Shown in pieces: positions 30,690-40,590 of a DNA stretch of 64,000 bases. Under the pieces are notes generated by a model. That model saw only the letters and a program-made list of their open reading frames with translations. It searched no databases and was not told the origin of the DNA. The stretch covers positions 54,996,229-55,060,228 of the forward strand of contig CM042142.1 in NCBI GenBank assembly GCA_023376005.1, written 5' to 3'. The position numbers were made by a program, and so were the translations under genes. Position 1 is the first letter of the stretch, and each line of letters begins with the position of its first letter. This DNA is from Doryteuthis pealeii. Lineage: Eukaryota; Mollusca; Cephalopoda; Myopsida; Loliginidae.

Positions 30690-31450
30690 TTGCTAATATA
30701 GAATTTACATTTTTGCATTTCAACTTGGACAATTTGAATGGTCTCATTTTTAACCAGAATATGTTGCAAGATGATAATGGTCAGAATATTATCTTTTCCC
30801 AACTCTCTTTCATGTGTAGCATGTCCTTTTTCTTCCCTTTCTTTCTTCATGATAAAAACAGAATGGTCTATGGATTTTTTTTCTGTCTAGCATGTCCTTT
30901 TTCTTCCCTTTCTTCTTTATGAGAAAACAGAATGGTCTATTATTTATCTGAGGTGTCAACACTCATTTGGATGGTCTCATTTTTTTCTGTCTAGCATGTC
31001 CTTTTTCTTCCCTTCTTTCTTTATGAGAAAAACAGAATGGTCTATTATTTATCTGAGGTGCTAACACTCATTTGGTCTCATTTTTTCTGTCTAGCATGTC
31101 CTTTTCTTCCCTTTCTTTCTTTATGAGAAAAACAGAATGGTATTATTTATCTGAGGTGCCAACACTCATTTGGATGGTCTCATTTTTTCTGTCTAGCATG
31201 TCCTTTTTCTTCCCGTTCTTTCTTTATGAGAAAACAGAATGGTCTATTATTTATCTGAGGTGCTAACACTCATTTGGGCGGTCTCATTTTTTCTGTCTAG
31301 CATGTCCTTTTTCTTCCCTTTCTTTCTTTATGAGAAAAACAGAATGGTCTATTATTTATCTGAGGTGCCAACACTCATTTGGATGGTCTCATTTATAACC
31401 AGAGTGTATAACGGTCATACTTTTTAGGAACAAGAGTATTGATATATGGA
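30690..31450 (-). mobile_element. Helitron-like element, family B, copy 3, with internal array
   Basis: The start side on minus (TC at 31450) matches copies 1 and 2. The interior holds a tandem array (30880-31400). The CTAG/hairpin end is missing, so it is truncated. Confidence 0.55.
30880..31400 (+). repeat. Tandem array, unit about 95-105 bp, five to six units
   Basis: Units run TCTGTCTAGCATGTCCTTTT, CTTTATGAGAAAAACAGAAT, GGTCTATTATTTATCTGAGG and ACACTCATTTGGATGGTCTC. They are an expanded part of the Helitron-B interior, which has this text once in other copies. Confidence 0.85.
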
Positions 31451-31953
31451 TGTCAATAACAGAATATTTATGCAAATGTACGGAAAATTTTTCAAAAGTA
31501 CATAAAGATGGCTGAACAACAGTCAAGCAACATCATTTGCTGAAAGACTTCATCATACATCTGTTGTCATAGCAATCTATTACTTTCTCATCAATATGTT
31601 ATGGAATTAGTGACTTATCTACACACATTAATTAATTTATTAAAAATGACAGACAAGTCTATCAGATTTTTTTAATAAATTTCTTCCCTTTTTCAAATTT
31701 TATGTCTCAGTATAAAAATAAAAATGATGAACTTTGGTCATTATTACTTAATTCCAATCCTATAGGGAAGAGTAGAAGCTTATAAATAAAACATGATAGA
31801 CTTATCTTTACAGAAATGAGAAGAAAAACAATTATATGGATACTTCAAATTACAAATCGAGGAGATTGCACATGAAAAGACCTGGACATGGTTAAAAAGA
31901 AGAAACCTAGTCACTCATAATTACTGCTCAAAACAATGCCAAAGGAAAAATTG
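31451..31953. other. AT-rich spacer with dispersed repeat M
   Basis: At about 31485-31600, AAGATGGCTGAACAACAGTCAA and TTGTCATAGCAATCTATTAC recur at 37.70-37.86 kb, a second unnamed dispersed family. The rest is unrecognised. Confidence 0.4.
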
Positions 31954-31958
31954 ATAAG

Positions 31959-32169
31959 TGTTGTGGGGTTTTAAGGGGTCAAATAAGAACAAAACAATGG
32001 GTAACAAATGTAGGAAAATGTATTAACAAAATCACAGTACAGAGAAGTGGGATAAACGTCCGACAATAGAGTTGTGAGCTGACTCGCATTGGCTTACTCT
32101 TCAAGTCCCTGTTACTTATAGTAACAATCGGCACATTCCATTAGTCTATAGGGTATATCACTTATGACA
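31959..32169 (+). mobile_element. Solo LTR, family LTR-B, copy 1
   Basis: Begins TGTTGTGG and ends TATGACA; 211 bp. A 5-bp direct repeat ATAAG flanks it exactly (31954-31958 and 32170-32174). Shared text with the 59.2-kb copy includes TTTTAAGGGGTCAAATAAGA, GTTACTTATAGTAAC and ATAGGGTATATCAC. No internal retroelement genes remain. Confidence 0.8.
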
Positions 32170-32204
32170 ATAAGACACAAAAAATAGTAAATGTAGAGTG
32201 CATG

Positions 32205-32790
32205 GTGTCAAAAATGAGTCCATAAATCATGTATTAAGCAAATGCAGCAAACTAGCACTATGAGAATACAAAGCTAGGCACAACTAGAATTATTCAAAAC
32301 TGGGAATTATGCAAAAAACTAAATTTTGACCATAAAACAAAAGGATATATGTATAAACCAGAATCTTTTCTTGAGAATGAAACACATAAAATGCTCTGGG
32401 ACTTTGAGATTGAGATGGATCACCTTATCCCAACCAAAAGACCAAACCTAGTATGGATTAACATCAAAAAGAGAACTTGTAAACTAGAAGATTTTGCAGT
32501 TTCAGAAGATCATAGGGAGAAGATGAAAGAAAATAAAAAGATAGACAAGTACCTAGACCTTGCTAGAAAATTGAAAAAACTGTGGAATATGACAAGGAAA
32601 GTGATACCTATTGTAGTTGGTGTACTTGGAACGGTCTCAAAAGCTTAGAAAACAGACTAGAGGAGCTGAAGATCAGATGAAGAATTGAGACGATCTAGAT
32701 AACAGCATTGTTGAAATTAGCTAGAATACTCAGAAAAGTCTCGAAGACCTGAGGAGACTTGTTTCACCCAGACTCCAGTGAAAGTCCATT
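32205..32790 (+). pseudogene. LINE C-terminal fragment with probable restriction-like endonuclease domain
   Basis: The frame 32349-32648 reads MYKPESFLENETHKMLWDFE, then HLIPTKRPNLVWINIKKRTC, DFAVSEDHREKMKENKKID, KYLDLARKLKKLWNM and PIVVGVLGTVSKA. Upstream, after stops, comes IIQNWELCKKLNFDH. Similar tails are common at the C-terminus of animal LINEs. The 'RP(D/N)LV...K...VDFAVP' spacing suggests a PD-(D/E)XK endonuclease; here the Asp of 'RPD' is Asn, so it would be inactive. The inference of class is mine. Confidence 0.7.
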
Positions 32791-32982
32791 AGCTAACACT
32801 GGTGTGAAAAACTCACAATGTCCACCGTTGAAGGTGTAGTTTGTACCAATGGTAATCATGCTAAATACCAATTATGGCTTAAGATGATACCAGTCATACA
32901 ATTAAGAACACAAGTATAAATATATAGGTGGTAATAATAATATAATAATAATAATAATAGTAATAGTAGTAGTAAGTAATCA

Positions 32983-33136
32983 TCTTATTATAATGGAGAT
33001 TGTGTGTATGTCTGTAACCGAAACTATATCACTACCCAAGTCACAATTCCTTAGTTATTTACCTCACATTCTCCATGATATTATTTTTATTTAAACATAA
33101 ATTATTAATAAAATTGCTTTACATTATTAATACTGT
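32983..33136 (+). mobile_element. Helitron-A, 5' fragment
   Basis: Starts TC after A (32982): TCTTATTATAATGGAGATTG, GTCTGTAACCGAAACTATAT, TATTAATAAAATTGC. Truncated after about 150 bp. Preceded by a (TAA)n/(TAG)n microsatellite at 32926-32975. Confidence 0.7.
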
Positions 33137-33351
33137 TGTGAAAAACTCACAAAGAGTTTAATAATGATGGCTTGGTTTCAATGTAACATGAAATCTGTGT
33201 GTTGTTCTTACTTTGTGTACCCCTGCAAAACATCATCACATCACAATTAGCACAAATATAATATATATCAATATATTGAGCACCATCTGCTTGGAAATAG
33301 GGACAATATTATCTACAATATATATTCTACCCACCTTTTGTTCTACAGTCA
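33137..33351. other. Spacer
   Basis: GTGAAAAACTCACAAAGAGT at 33137 repeats a motif found at the LINE end near 32811. The rest is AT-rich and unrecognised. Confidence 0.35.
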
Positions 33352-33612
33352 GGATGTGTCACAATATTATCTACAATATTTTAAGCAGAGTAAAACTGAC
33401 TTGAATTCAGAGTTTTCCTTCTCCTAGACTGGTTAACATATCAATGCTAAAGAGCCCAACCTACACTACACAGCTGAGAGAAAAAGAGATGGATTCATGC
33501 CTTTCTTGAGGGCACTAGTACAAAGTGAAATACAAACTGCTTCATCCAGGATTTGAACTCAGGTCGCTGACTCCATTTCTATAACAATAACTGTTATACC
33601 AAGTGCTCATCC
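33352..33612 (-). mobile_element. SINE-A
   Basis: Minus: reversed tail, TTGAATTCAGAGTTTTCCTT, CCTAGACTGGTTAACATATC, ATGCCTTTCTTGAGGGCACT, then box B (CCAGGATTTGAACTC on plus) and box A remnants near 33580-33600. Confidence 0.75.
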
Positions 33613-33634
33613 GACAGTAGATATATGTAAGTAA

Positions 33635-33832
33635 AAGTAAGTAAAAGTGGCTTATTGTCAATTCAGCCAGACAGCTAGGGACTATCTTCTTTTCACCAGA
33701 ATGATTGTTTTTTGTCTGAGGTAGAGTGCATAAGCTACCATTAGCTCCCCACTTTAATGTACAGATATATGATGTGCCACTTATGCACTGAGTTAGCAAG
33801 GGCTAGTATCAAACTCGGAGCCTTATCACTAA
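33635..33832 (-). mobile_element. SINE-B body
   Basis: Minus: GCTCCCCACTTTAATGTACA, TGTGCCACTTATGCACTGAG, TAGCAAGGGCTAGTATCAAA are reversed body and box B. The head is replaced by the hairpin that follows. Confidence 0.65.
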
Positions 33833-33840
33833 TTTAAGCA

Positions 33841-33908
33841 AAGTCAGTTGAAAGAGTATCCGCCTCGGAACCTTATGGTTCCAAGGCGAATACTCTACCA
33901 ACTGACTT
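33841..33908. repeat. Head-to-head tRNA-like half-molecules (32-bp hairpin)
   Basis: AAGTCAGTTGAAAGAGTATC and CGCCTCGGAACC are followed after TTAT by the reverse complement GGTTCCAAGGCG and AATACTCTACCAACTGACTT. Each arm is the 5' half (D-arm to anticodon region) of a SINE-B-like tRNA head. Four central bases separate them. Confidence 0.75.
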
Positions 33909-34274
33909 GACCTGAATTAGGGATTTTTTTTTATTTATTTTAATAATATGGAGAAATCAAAATGGAGAGAGGTAATCTTCCCACTTGATTTTAAATAATT
34001 TTTTTCTTTTGCACAAAAAAGTAAAATAGAAGTTGGACTCTGAGACATTGGGTCAAATAGGTTTGATTGGCAAGTATTGACCCTGAGGTCAGTTTTTTTT
34101 ATACCTTGGCTGGGATTGGATGAGATCAGTCATGTGATGAAGCTACAATAAAAAGTTGGAAAGGTAGTTTTGAAATTAACTCTTTGCCTACTTTAAACTG
34201 CTCACAGTGGCTCTCCCAACACTTCGATCCTACCACAAGACACTGTCTGTGGCCCTCGCATGTGTCCCTTGCTT
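33909..34274. other. Spacer, nothing recognised
   Basis: AT-rich. No family assigned. Confidence 0.35.
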
Positions 34275-35095
34275 ACACTGAAAAATAATAATAATAGGAC
34301 TTTAATTGACTACAGTGAGTTCTAAACTAAATAGATAGTGAACTTTGAAATACCTCATCTTATCATAATGGAGATTTGGTGTCTGTCAGTACTGAAACTA
34401 CATCACTGCTTACATCAGAATACCCTCAGGAATTTAATAAGTTTATCAATGAGTATTTAATCTATAGTCAAAATCAATAATGCATAGAATAAATCTTATT
34501 TATTAATGATGTCTAAAAAAAATCTACGTTAGATTTTCCCCAAACAGCCCATGTTATTAGTGCAGTCAGAATCCTGCAATGTGCCTTATATATCACTAAG
34601 AAATAAAGGTTTACATAATATATGGTGTGGTTAATTTGCATACTGGGTTTAATAAATAATTACTTGGTGTTATTGATCTCTAAAATTATTGTTTTATTCT
34701 TTAATGTATTAAAATCAATCCTATGAATGATTTTATATAGAAACTCATTAAAATAAGTTTAATCTTTTTATATGCAGTCTTAATTAATTTTGTTAGTCAT
34801 TCTAATTCAATATATGCTATTACATTAAAACTTCAGTACTTACACTTGGAGGGCACATATTCTTGCTAGTATAGGTAAAAAGATACAAGGGAAATTTGGT
34901 GGGCAAAGAATTAAGGCTTCGCAACACGACTTACTGAAATTTATCTGCATACACTGAAAAATCCTTACATGAATAGCCCTACCATCTTTTGTTTTGTCTG
35001 TGAATGAGTTCTGAGGTGAATATATAGTGAACTTTGAAATATGCTATCATCCAGGTAAAAAATACCAAGGAAATTTGGTAGGCAAAGAGTTAATC
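34275..35095 (+). repeat. Duplicated locus, one copy carrying a Helitron
   Basis: Copy 1 (about 34275-34357 plus 34870-34915) and copy 2 (about 34956-35095) share CACTGAAAAAT, TAGTGAACTTTGAAAT and (G/A)GGAAATTTGGT(G/A)GGCAAAGA. Copy 1 holds a Helitron-A between them; copy 2 is empty at that point. Confidence 0.7.
34358..34869 (+). mobile_element. Helitron-A, 512 bp
   Basis: TCTTATCATAATGGAGATTT start preceded by A, and ...TTCTTGCTAG end followed by T. The hairpin near the end (ACACTTGGAGGGCACA) is degraded relative to other copies. No Rep or helicase coding. Boundaries are supported by the empty paralogous site at 35049/35050. Confidence 0.8.
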
Positions 35096-35470
35096 AGTTG
35101 GTGCTTAGATGTTAAGGTAACAAGTTGGGTCCAAGATTTTAAGGCGGACACATGTAGCCACTCATGTTCTCCCTGAATGCAGATGGATTCACTCTGCATA
35201 TAAAAAGACGTCATTGATAAGTGAAATAAAGAAATGTGGATGCAAAAGATATCTTGGTGTTTGTTCTTCCAGAAGAAAGATGTCCCATCTTTAAATGTAG
35301 CATTCAACATAAGATGGTAGTCCAAGCAGCTAAGAAGAAGCAGAGAAACGCCTCTGCCCGCCCCACCCCCCACACATACCAGACTGGAGAAGATAGTGAA
35401 GGGCTATCTAACAATAATATAAAATGAGAAATTTGTCTTCATAAAAAAAAAAAAAAAAAATTGTATATAT
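35096..35470. other. Spacer with one unassigned frame
   Basis: Frame 35236-35427 (63 codons, starts MDAKDILVFVLPEERCPIFK) has more protein-like composition than most here, but no motif I recognise and no splice context I trust. Poly-A at 35442-35460 closes the stretch, so it could be a processed or retroelement scrap. Confidence 0.3.
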
Positions 35471-35481
35471 ACAAATATATT

Positions 35482-35861
35482 TTATTTAGGCAGGTATTGT
35501 TAAAAACCACAAATTTTTTTCTTCTTTATGATCTTCAGTTGTAGACGTTCAAGTCTTCTAGTAGTTTTTTCGTAGATCGGGATCCAGATGGCAAAAAAAT
35601 TAATTGAATAAACAACAACAAAAATAAAAAAAGATTTAAAAAATAAATAAATACATTAATAAATAAAACCAAACAAACACTACAACCAACAATCCACTGA
35701 GGATGACCAACAAAATGGTTGAAAGCGCTTGGTAAAAAATATAGGATATTTACTTCACTATCATAACAATCTATGAAAAACTACTAGAACACTTGAATGT
35801 CTACATCTGAAGATCCTAAAGAAGAAATATTCTATGTTCTTTAACAATACCTGCCTAAATA
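35482..35861. mobile_element. Foldback element 1 of the palindrome cluster
   Basis: Left arm TATTTAGGCAGGTATTGTTA ... ATCTTCAGTTGTAGACG ... TTCTAGTAGTTTTTTCGTAG; right arm the reverse complement (CTATGAAAAACTACTAGAAC ... TAACAATACCTGCCTAAATA). Arms are about 95 bp, about 85-90% alike by eye. The spacer is A-rich and unrelated. Confidence 0.75.
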
Positions 35862-35881
35862 ATAACTTGTTGCCAAAATAC

Positions 35882-35887
<6 letters not shown>

Positions 35888-35921
<34 letters not shown>
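35888..35921. repeat. (TA)n microsatellite
   Basis: TA run between palindromes 1 and 2. Confidence 0.9.
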
Positions 35922-35924
<3 letters not shown>

Positions 35925-36020
35925 AGAGTTTTATAATTTGCTTGAAGCATTGTGTATATATTGGTTAGGAGGTTGATTTAGAAGGCTATCACAATGCAGG
36001 TGTAAAGAAAAAATAATAAT
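35922..36020 (+). repeat. Dispersed repeat P, copy 1
   Basis: TTTTATAATTTGCTTGAAGC, ATTGTGTATATATTGGTTAG and GAAGGCTATCACAATGCAGG recur at 60.35-60.45 kb. Confidence 0.6.
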
Positions 36021-36220
36021 ATGGTACAATGGTGTTGTGTGTTAACTTGTATTTAATTCTTGAATTTTCGAGATAATATTTCTTTTTCAAAAGATCACTG
36101 GAACTGAAGCAATCTAGTTATGACATTTCTTTTTAAAATATATATATATATATATATATGTTGTTAGAGAGTTCACATCTGCTTCATTAAAAATATAAAA
36201 ATGTAATAGATGATTGAAGC

Positions 36221-36450
36221 TATGTTGGTTATATTAGAAGCATGGAAAAGTAAAAGATAATGATAAAAAAATTCAAGATGATGAATATTATCATACTTCT
36301 AAACTTAAACTTCAAAACATTCTGTTGAATGCATTTAAAATGGACATAGGTCTGTTCCAAATACTAAAGTTTAAAATTAAAAATAACATAAATATTCATC
36401 ATTTTGATTTTTTTGTATTATTTTTCCATACTTCTAATATAACCAACAAA
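36221..36450. mobile_element. Foldback element 2 of the palindrome cluster
   Basis: TGTTGGTTATATTAGAAGCA at the left, TACTTCTAATATAACCAACA at the right, with further pairing (GATGATGAATATTAT / ATAAATATTCATCATT) inward. Confidence 0.7.
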
Positions 36451-36482
36451 GTTTCCCACCATCCATTATATATATAATTATA

Positions 36483-36838
36483 TTCAAACAAAATTTAGTA
36501 TAAAAATAATAGAATCTTATTGTTTTCAATTTTTTTCTTTTAAGTTTTCTCACAATTTTTTTATGTTATCATCTTGAAAGGCATTAATCAGTTGTCCAGA
36601 AGAGTTATTGGTAAACCAAGTACTTTTGGTTCTTTTCTGAACAATTATCAAGGCTGTTTATATTTACAACTGAAAGTACTTGGTTTATGAATAATAACTC
36701 TTTCAGACAACTGATTAATGCCTTTCAAGATGATGACATCAAAATAATTGTTAGAAAAATTTAAAGAAAAAAAAGAAAAAAAACTTGAAAACAATAAGGA
36801 TTTTACTATTTTTAACCAAATTTTTTTGAATGAAAAGA
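36483..36838. mobile_element. Foldback element 3 of the palindrome cluster
   Basis: The centre pairs CATCTTGAAAGGCATTAATC and AGTTGTCCAGAAGAGTTATT with their reverse complements at 36690-36735. Pairing extends outward over TCTTATTGTTTTCAATTTTT / AAAACTTGAAAACAATAAGG. Arms are about 150 bp, with a spacer of about 30 bp. Confidence 0.75.
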
Positions 36839-36876
36839 TGCTGCCATATATGCCCATATATATATATATATATATA

Positions 36877-37169
36877 TATGAGTATAGATAAAAGGATATA
36901 AAAACAACACAATATGCTGTTAAAGTGAAAAGATTTTATATCATATTCATAGCTAGGTGTTATGCTGAAGTTTTTGCAACATCATTGTTTTCGTTTTGAA
37001 TTCATATTATTTTTGTCTCCACTATTGATAAGTCTGGAGTATAAACAAGCTCTGAAGATGATTTTTATAAATCGAAATATTATTCAATATTAGCTATGAA
37101 TAGGATATAAAATCTTTTCACTTTAACAGCATATTGTGTTGTTTTTATATCCTTTTATCTATACTCATA
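36877..37169. mobile_element. Foldback element 4, 79-bp arms almost identical
   Basis: Left TATGAGTATAGATAAAAGGA through TTATATCATATTCATAGCTA (36877-36955). Right, reverse complement, 37091-37169, with one clear mismatch. The 135-bp spacer includes TCTGAAGATGATTTTTATAA. TA microsatellites lie on the outside at 36857-36879 and 37199-37233. Confidence 0.85.
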
Positions 37170-37196
37170 CCGTCGGATTCATTTCCTTTCTCTTAA

Positions 37197-37232
<36 letters not shown>

Positions 37233-37236
<4 letters not shown>

Positions 37237-37482
37237 GCTCAGTTGGTAGAGCACCCACCTTGGAATTGCAAGATTCCTGGTTCAATTCCACTCCCCGCCA
37301 ACTGAGCTCATGAGTAGCACAGTTGGGTAATCTGATCTGTGCAGTCAAGTGGAGAGCTGATGGTCAGTGTGGCACTCAACTTCAGCAAAAACAATCTCCC
37401 TGGTCAAGCATTAGGAAAAGGGATGAGACTCCCTCGCTATCCAGTTGATACCGACAATAGGCCACTCCACCAACTTTAGTTA
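37233..37482 (+). mobile_element. SINE-B, full length
   Basis: TTTAGCTCAGTTGGTAGAGC (box A), CCTGGTTCAATTCCACTCC (box B), then CAACTGAGCTCATGAGTAGC, GAGAGCTGATGGTCAGTGTG and GATACCGACAATAGGCCACT. The head is the most tRNA-like in the window but has no pairing acceptor arm; the 5' side is a TA microsatellite. Confidence 0.85.
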
Positions 37483-37494
37483 TTTATTTACTAA

Positions 37495-37600
37495 GCTTAA
37501 CTTAGATGTAGCACAAGGCCAGAATGGGACACCCAGTGAGAATCAAACTCACTAAAAATGGTCTTAGCTTGCTAATCATTACACCATGTGAGGTGACCCC
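37495..37600 (-). mobile_element. tRNA-like SINE head, minus (tentative)
   Basis: GTGAGAATCAAACTCACT (reversed box B) and GCTAATCATTACACCATGTG (reversed box A) are in tRNA order and spacing on the minus strand. No body matched. Confidence 0.45.
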
Positions 37601-38512
37601 ATCAATTTTACTTACTTATATATGTATATATGAATTTTTATAAGCACCCTTTTCTAAGATATTCCTCCATATGAATAAAAATAATCTTTTTATTTTCAAA
37701 AGTATATATAAAAAAACTGATATTTTGTGAAGATGGCTCAAAAACAGTCAACCAGCATTATGGCTGCATGCAGCTGAGGTTGTGAGGGCCACGTTGTTGC
37801 TAAGCCTCTTCCCACATCTACTCTTGTTGTCATAGCAATCTGTTACTTTTTCCAGAAAGAAGAAGGAAAAAAAATACTCATCGGCATCAGTTGATTTTTT
37901 TTAGCACCACTGTCAGGGAGAAAAAAAAAAGAAAAGAAAAAGTAAAAAAAAAAAAAAAAGTGACTTCCACCTATTGAGCAGCAAAAAGGAAAAATTCCTA
38001 CCAAGAAAAGACCCAGACGTCTATGAGGGGAGGAAATCCTATGGAGAGGAAACCCAGACATTGACAACAAGTTCTCTAAGCCCGCAGTCAAAGCTACATT
38101 TAGCATTACATTCTGCAGCATCATCCTGCATTGTTCCGTAATAAATTCCCAGAATTTACTGTCTTGTTCTTTATTTACCTTTTTTTTCTTTTTTTTTTTT
38201 TATCTCTCCTCTTTTTCTTGGCTTTGTAGTGTGTGTGTGGGGGGCTCAGCCAATAAAGATAGTCCTTTAATCAGAGTTTTTTTATAGATATTTGCTGAAG
38301 AAAGCCAAATTTGACACAAGGCTATGTGCATTGAGTACCCAGTAGCAAACTAACTTATAAGTCATAGCGTACAAAATAAATTAATTTGAAAACAAAAAGT
38401 ACTCAAAAGTACTTTAAGTTATGACTTCACTTCTTGACCATTTCTGAGCAATGTTATTGTGCACTCTTTATTTATAAATAAAACAAACCATATAACTATA
38501 TCATTAATATTA
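37601..38512. other. Spacer with dispersed repeat M
   Basis: 37700-37860 shares AGATGGCTCAAAAACAGTCAA and GTTGTCATAGCAATCTGTTA with 31.5 kb. Poly-A/A-rich 37920-37958 and poly-T near 38170-38200 follow. The 93-codon minus frame at 37843-38124 crosses the poly-A and is not called. Confidence 0.4.
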
Positions 38513-39045
38513 CTAGCAAATATAAGTACTTTTCGGGTGCAAGTATTCAAGTTTTAATGTAATTAAATATCATATTAACTAGAAAGGCTAATAAAACTAA
38601 ATAAGAATGCAGATAAAAAGATTTCAAACAGAGGGGGATATAATTAAAAATAGAACAACTGAAACTTACTCTTCACTCTCATCTTTCATTGCTAAATTTT
38701 CCTAATTTAACTATTTAGTTAAAATAGGAAGTAAAGAATAAAATTACAGTTATTTCTTCTTGTTAATAGATTTCTTTCAAGTTTTTGCTCATATTCATTA
38801 AGATAAAACCAAATAATTAGAAATCAATAATACTAAGAACATATGTATTAAAATCAAATTTTTAATATCAATATGCAAATTAGCCTTCCCATTCACACTA
38901 TAAACCACTATTTTGTTGTATGTATAAATACAACTGCATGTTTTTAGTATGTAGATATGGTCAGCAGTATTAATAATGTAAAACTATTTTATTAATAAGG
39001 TTTAAATAAAAATAAAATCATGGAGAATGTGATGTAAATAACTAA
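38513..39045 (-). mobile_element. Helitron-A, 5'-truncated
   Basis: Minus: ends CTAG (38513-38516) followed by T, with hairpin remnant near 38528-38545. The body matches the 50.49-kb copy (GCCTTCCCATTCACACTATA, CATGGAGAATGTGATGTAAA). The TC start is lost at about 39045, where SINE tail sequence begins. Confidence 0.7.
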
Positions 39046-39119
39046 GGGCTCCTGGTCAGAGTTAGTTGCTGTGTCTAGCCACACTGATGAAACATCAAAA
39101 CACAGTGTCTGAGGATGAC

Positions 39120-39146
<27 letters not shown>
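39046..39146 (+). mobile_element. Class-II-tRNA SINE tail plus (TA)n
   Basis: GTCTAGCCACACTGATGAAA and ACAGTGTCTGAGGATGACT(AT)n match the tail of the element at 27.5 kb. The head is missing. Confidence 0.6.
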
Positions 39147-39150
<4 letters not shown>

Positions 39151-39184
39151 TAAGCAATTTTACTTTTTGTTACAGAGTTTCAAC

Positions 39185-39250
39185 AGTGGAGTTTACTAAT
39201 GGTGTAGAGACATATCAACCCTTGCAGGTTATTTAATGCCAAATTTTGTT
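39185..39250. repeat. Rep-C/5S-SINE core scrap
   Basis: GACATATCAACCCTTGCAGG and GTTATTTAATGCC are the shared core motif without further body. Confidence 0.45.
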
Positions 39251-39264
39251 TCTTTATATATGAG

Positions 39265-40590
39265 TTGTTTAACTTCATGTGTATTGATATGTTTGTAGAA
39301 ATAATTTTCATTAACTTCACTTGTAGTGATATATTTGTAGAAATAATTTTCATTAACTTCACTTGTAGTGATATATTTGTTGAAATAATTTTCATTAACT
39401 TCATGTGTAATGATATATTTGTAGAAATAATTTTCATTAACTTCATGTGTAGTGATATATTTGTAGAAATAATTTTCATTAACTTCACTTGTACATTAGT
39501 AGAATATTTGTAGAATAATTTTCATTAACTTTTGTGTCATTAACTTGTAGTGATATATTTGTAGAAATAATTTTCATTAACTTCATTGTAGTGATATATT
39601 TGTAGAAATAATTTTCATTAACTTCATGTGTAGTGAATATTTGTAGAAATAATTTTCATTAACTTCACTGTGTAGTAGAAATATATTATGTAGAAATAAT
39701 TTTCATTAACTTCACTTGTATGATATGTTTGTAGAAATAATTTCATTAACTTCACTTGTGATATATTTGTAGAAATAATTTTCATTAACTTCACATTAAC
39801 TTGTGTATTGATATATTTGTAGAAATAATTTCATTAACTTCACGTGTATTGATATGTTTGTAGAGATAATTTTCATTACTTCACTTGTAGTGATATATTT
39901 GTAGAAATAATTTTAATTAACTTCACTTGTAGTGATATATTTGTAGAAATAATTTTCATTAATTTCACTTGTATTGATATATTTGTGGAAATAATTTTCA
40001 TTAACTTCACTTGTAGTGATATTTTGTAGAAATAATTTTCATTAACTTCACTTGTAGTGATATATTTGTAGAAATAATTTTCATTAACTTCACTTGTAGT
40101 GATATATTTGTAGAAATAATTTTCATTAACTTCACTTGTATTGATATATTTGTAGAAATAATTTTCATTAACTTCACTTGTAGTGATATATTTGTAGAAA
40201 TAATTTTCATTAACTTCACTGTAGTGATATATTTGTAGATAATTTTCATTAACTTCACTTGTAGTGATATGTTTGTAGAAATAATTTTCATTAACTTCAC
40301 TTGTAGTGATATATTTGTAGAAATAATTTTCATTAACTTCACTTGTAGTGATATATTTGTAGAAATAATTTTTTTAACTTCACTTGTAGTGATATGTTTG
40401 TAGAATAATTTTCATTAACTTCACTTGTAGTGATATATTTGTAGAAATAATTTTCATTAACTTCACTTGTAGTGATATGTTGTAGAAATAATTTTCATTA
40501 ACTTCACTTGTAGTGATATATTTGTAGAAATAATTTCATTAACTTCACTTGTAGTGATATATTTGTAGAAATAATTTTCATTAACTACAT
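39265..40590 (+). repeat. 42-bp minisatellite, about 31 units
   Basis: Unit: TAGTGATATATTTGTAGAAA, TAATTTTCATTAACTTCACT, TG. Units at the left end are more diverged and some are shortened. Because 42 is a multiple of three, long frames are open on both strands (39265-39513 plus, 39180-39488 and 40007-40342 minus), each a 14-residue repeat. I read these as artefacts. Confidence 0.95.

Noticed and set aside
35236..35427. Small exon or gene of 63 codons
   Set aside because: Composition is plausible, but no motif, no partner exon and a poly-A run right after it. Left unassigned.
37235..37308. tRNA gene
   Set aside because: D-arm and T-arm text is present, but the acceptor stem does not pair and a SINE-B body follows. 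All tRNA-like heads in the window behave this way.
39180..40342. Repetitive 14-residue protein
   Set aside because: Open on both strands because the unit is 42 bp. Frame closes in diverged units.
39265..40590. CRISPR-like array
   Set aside because: Units are contiguous with no unique spacers, and the sequence is eukaryotic. It is a minisatellite. The same applies to 13.9-15.8 kb and 62.6-63.3 kb.
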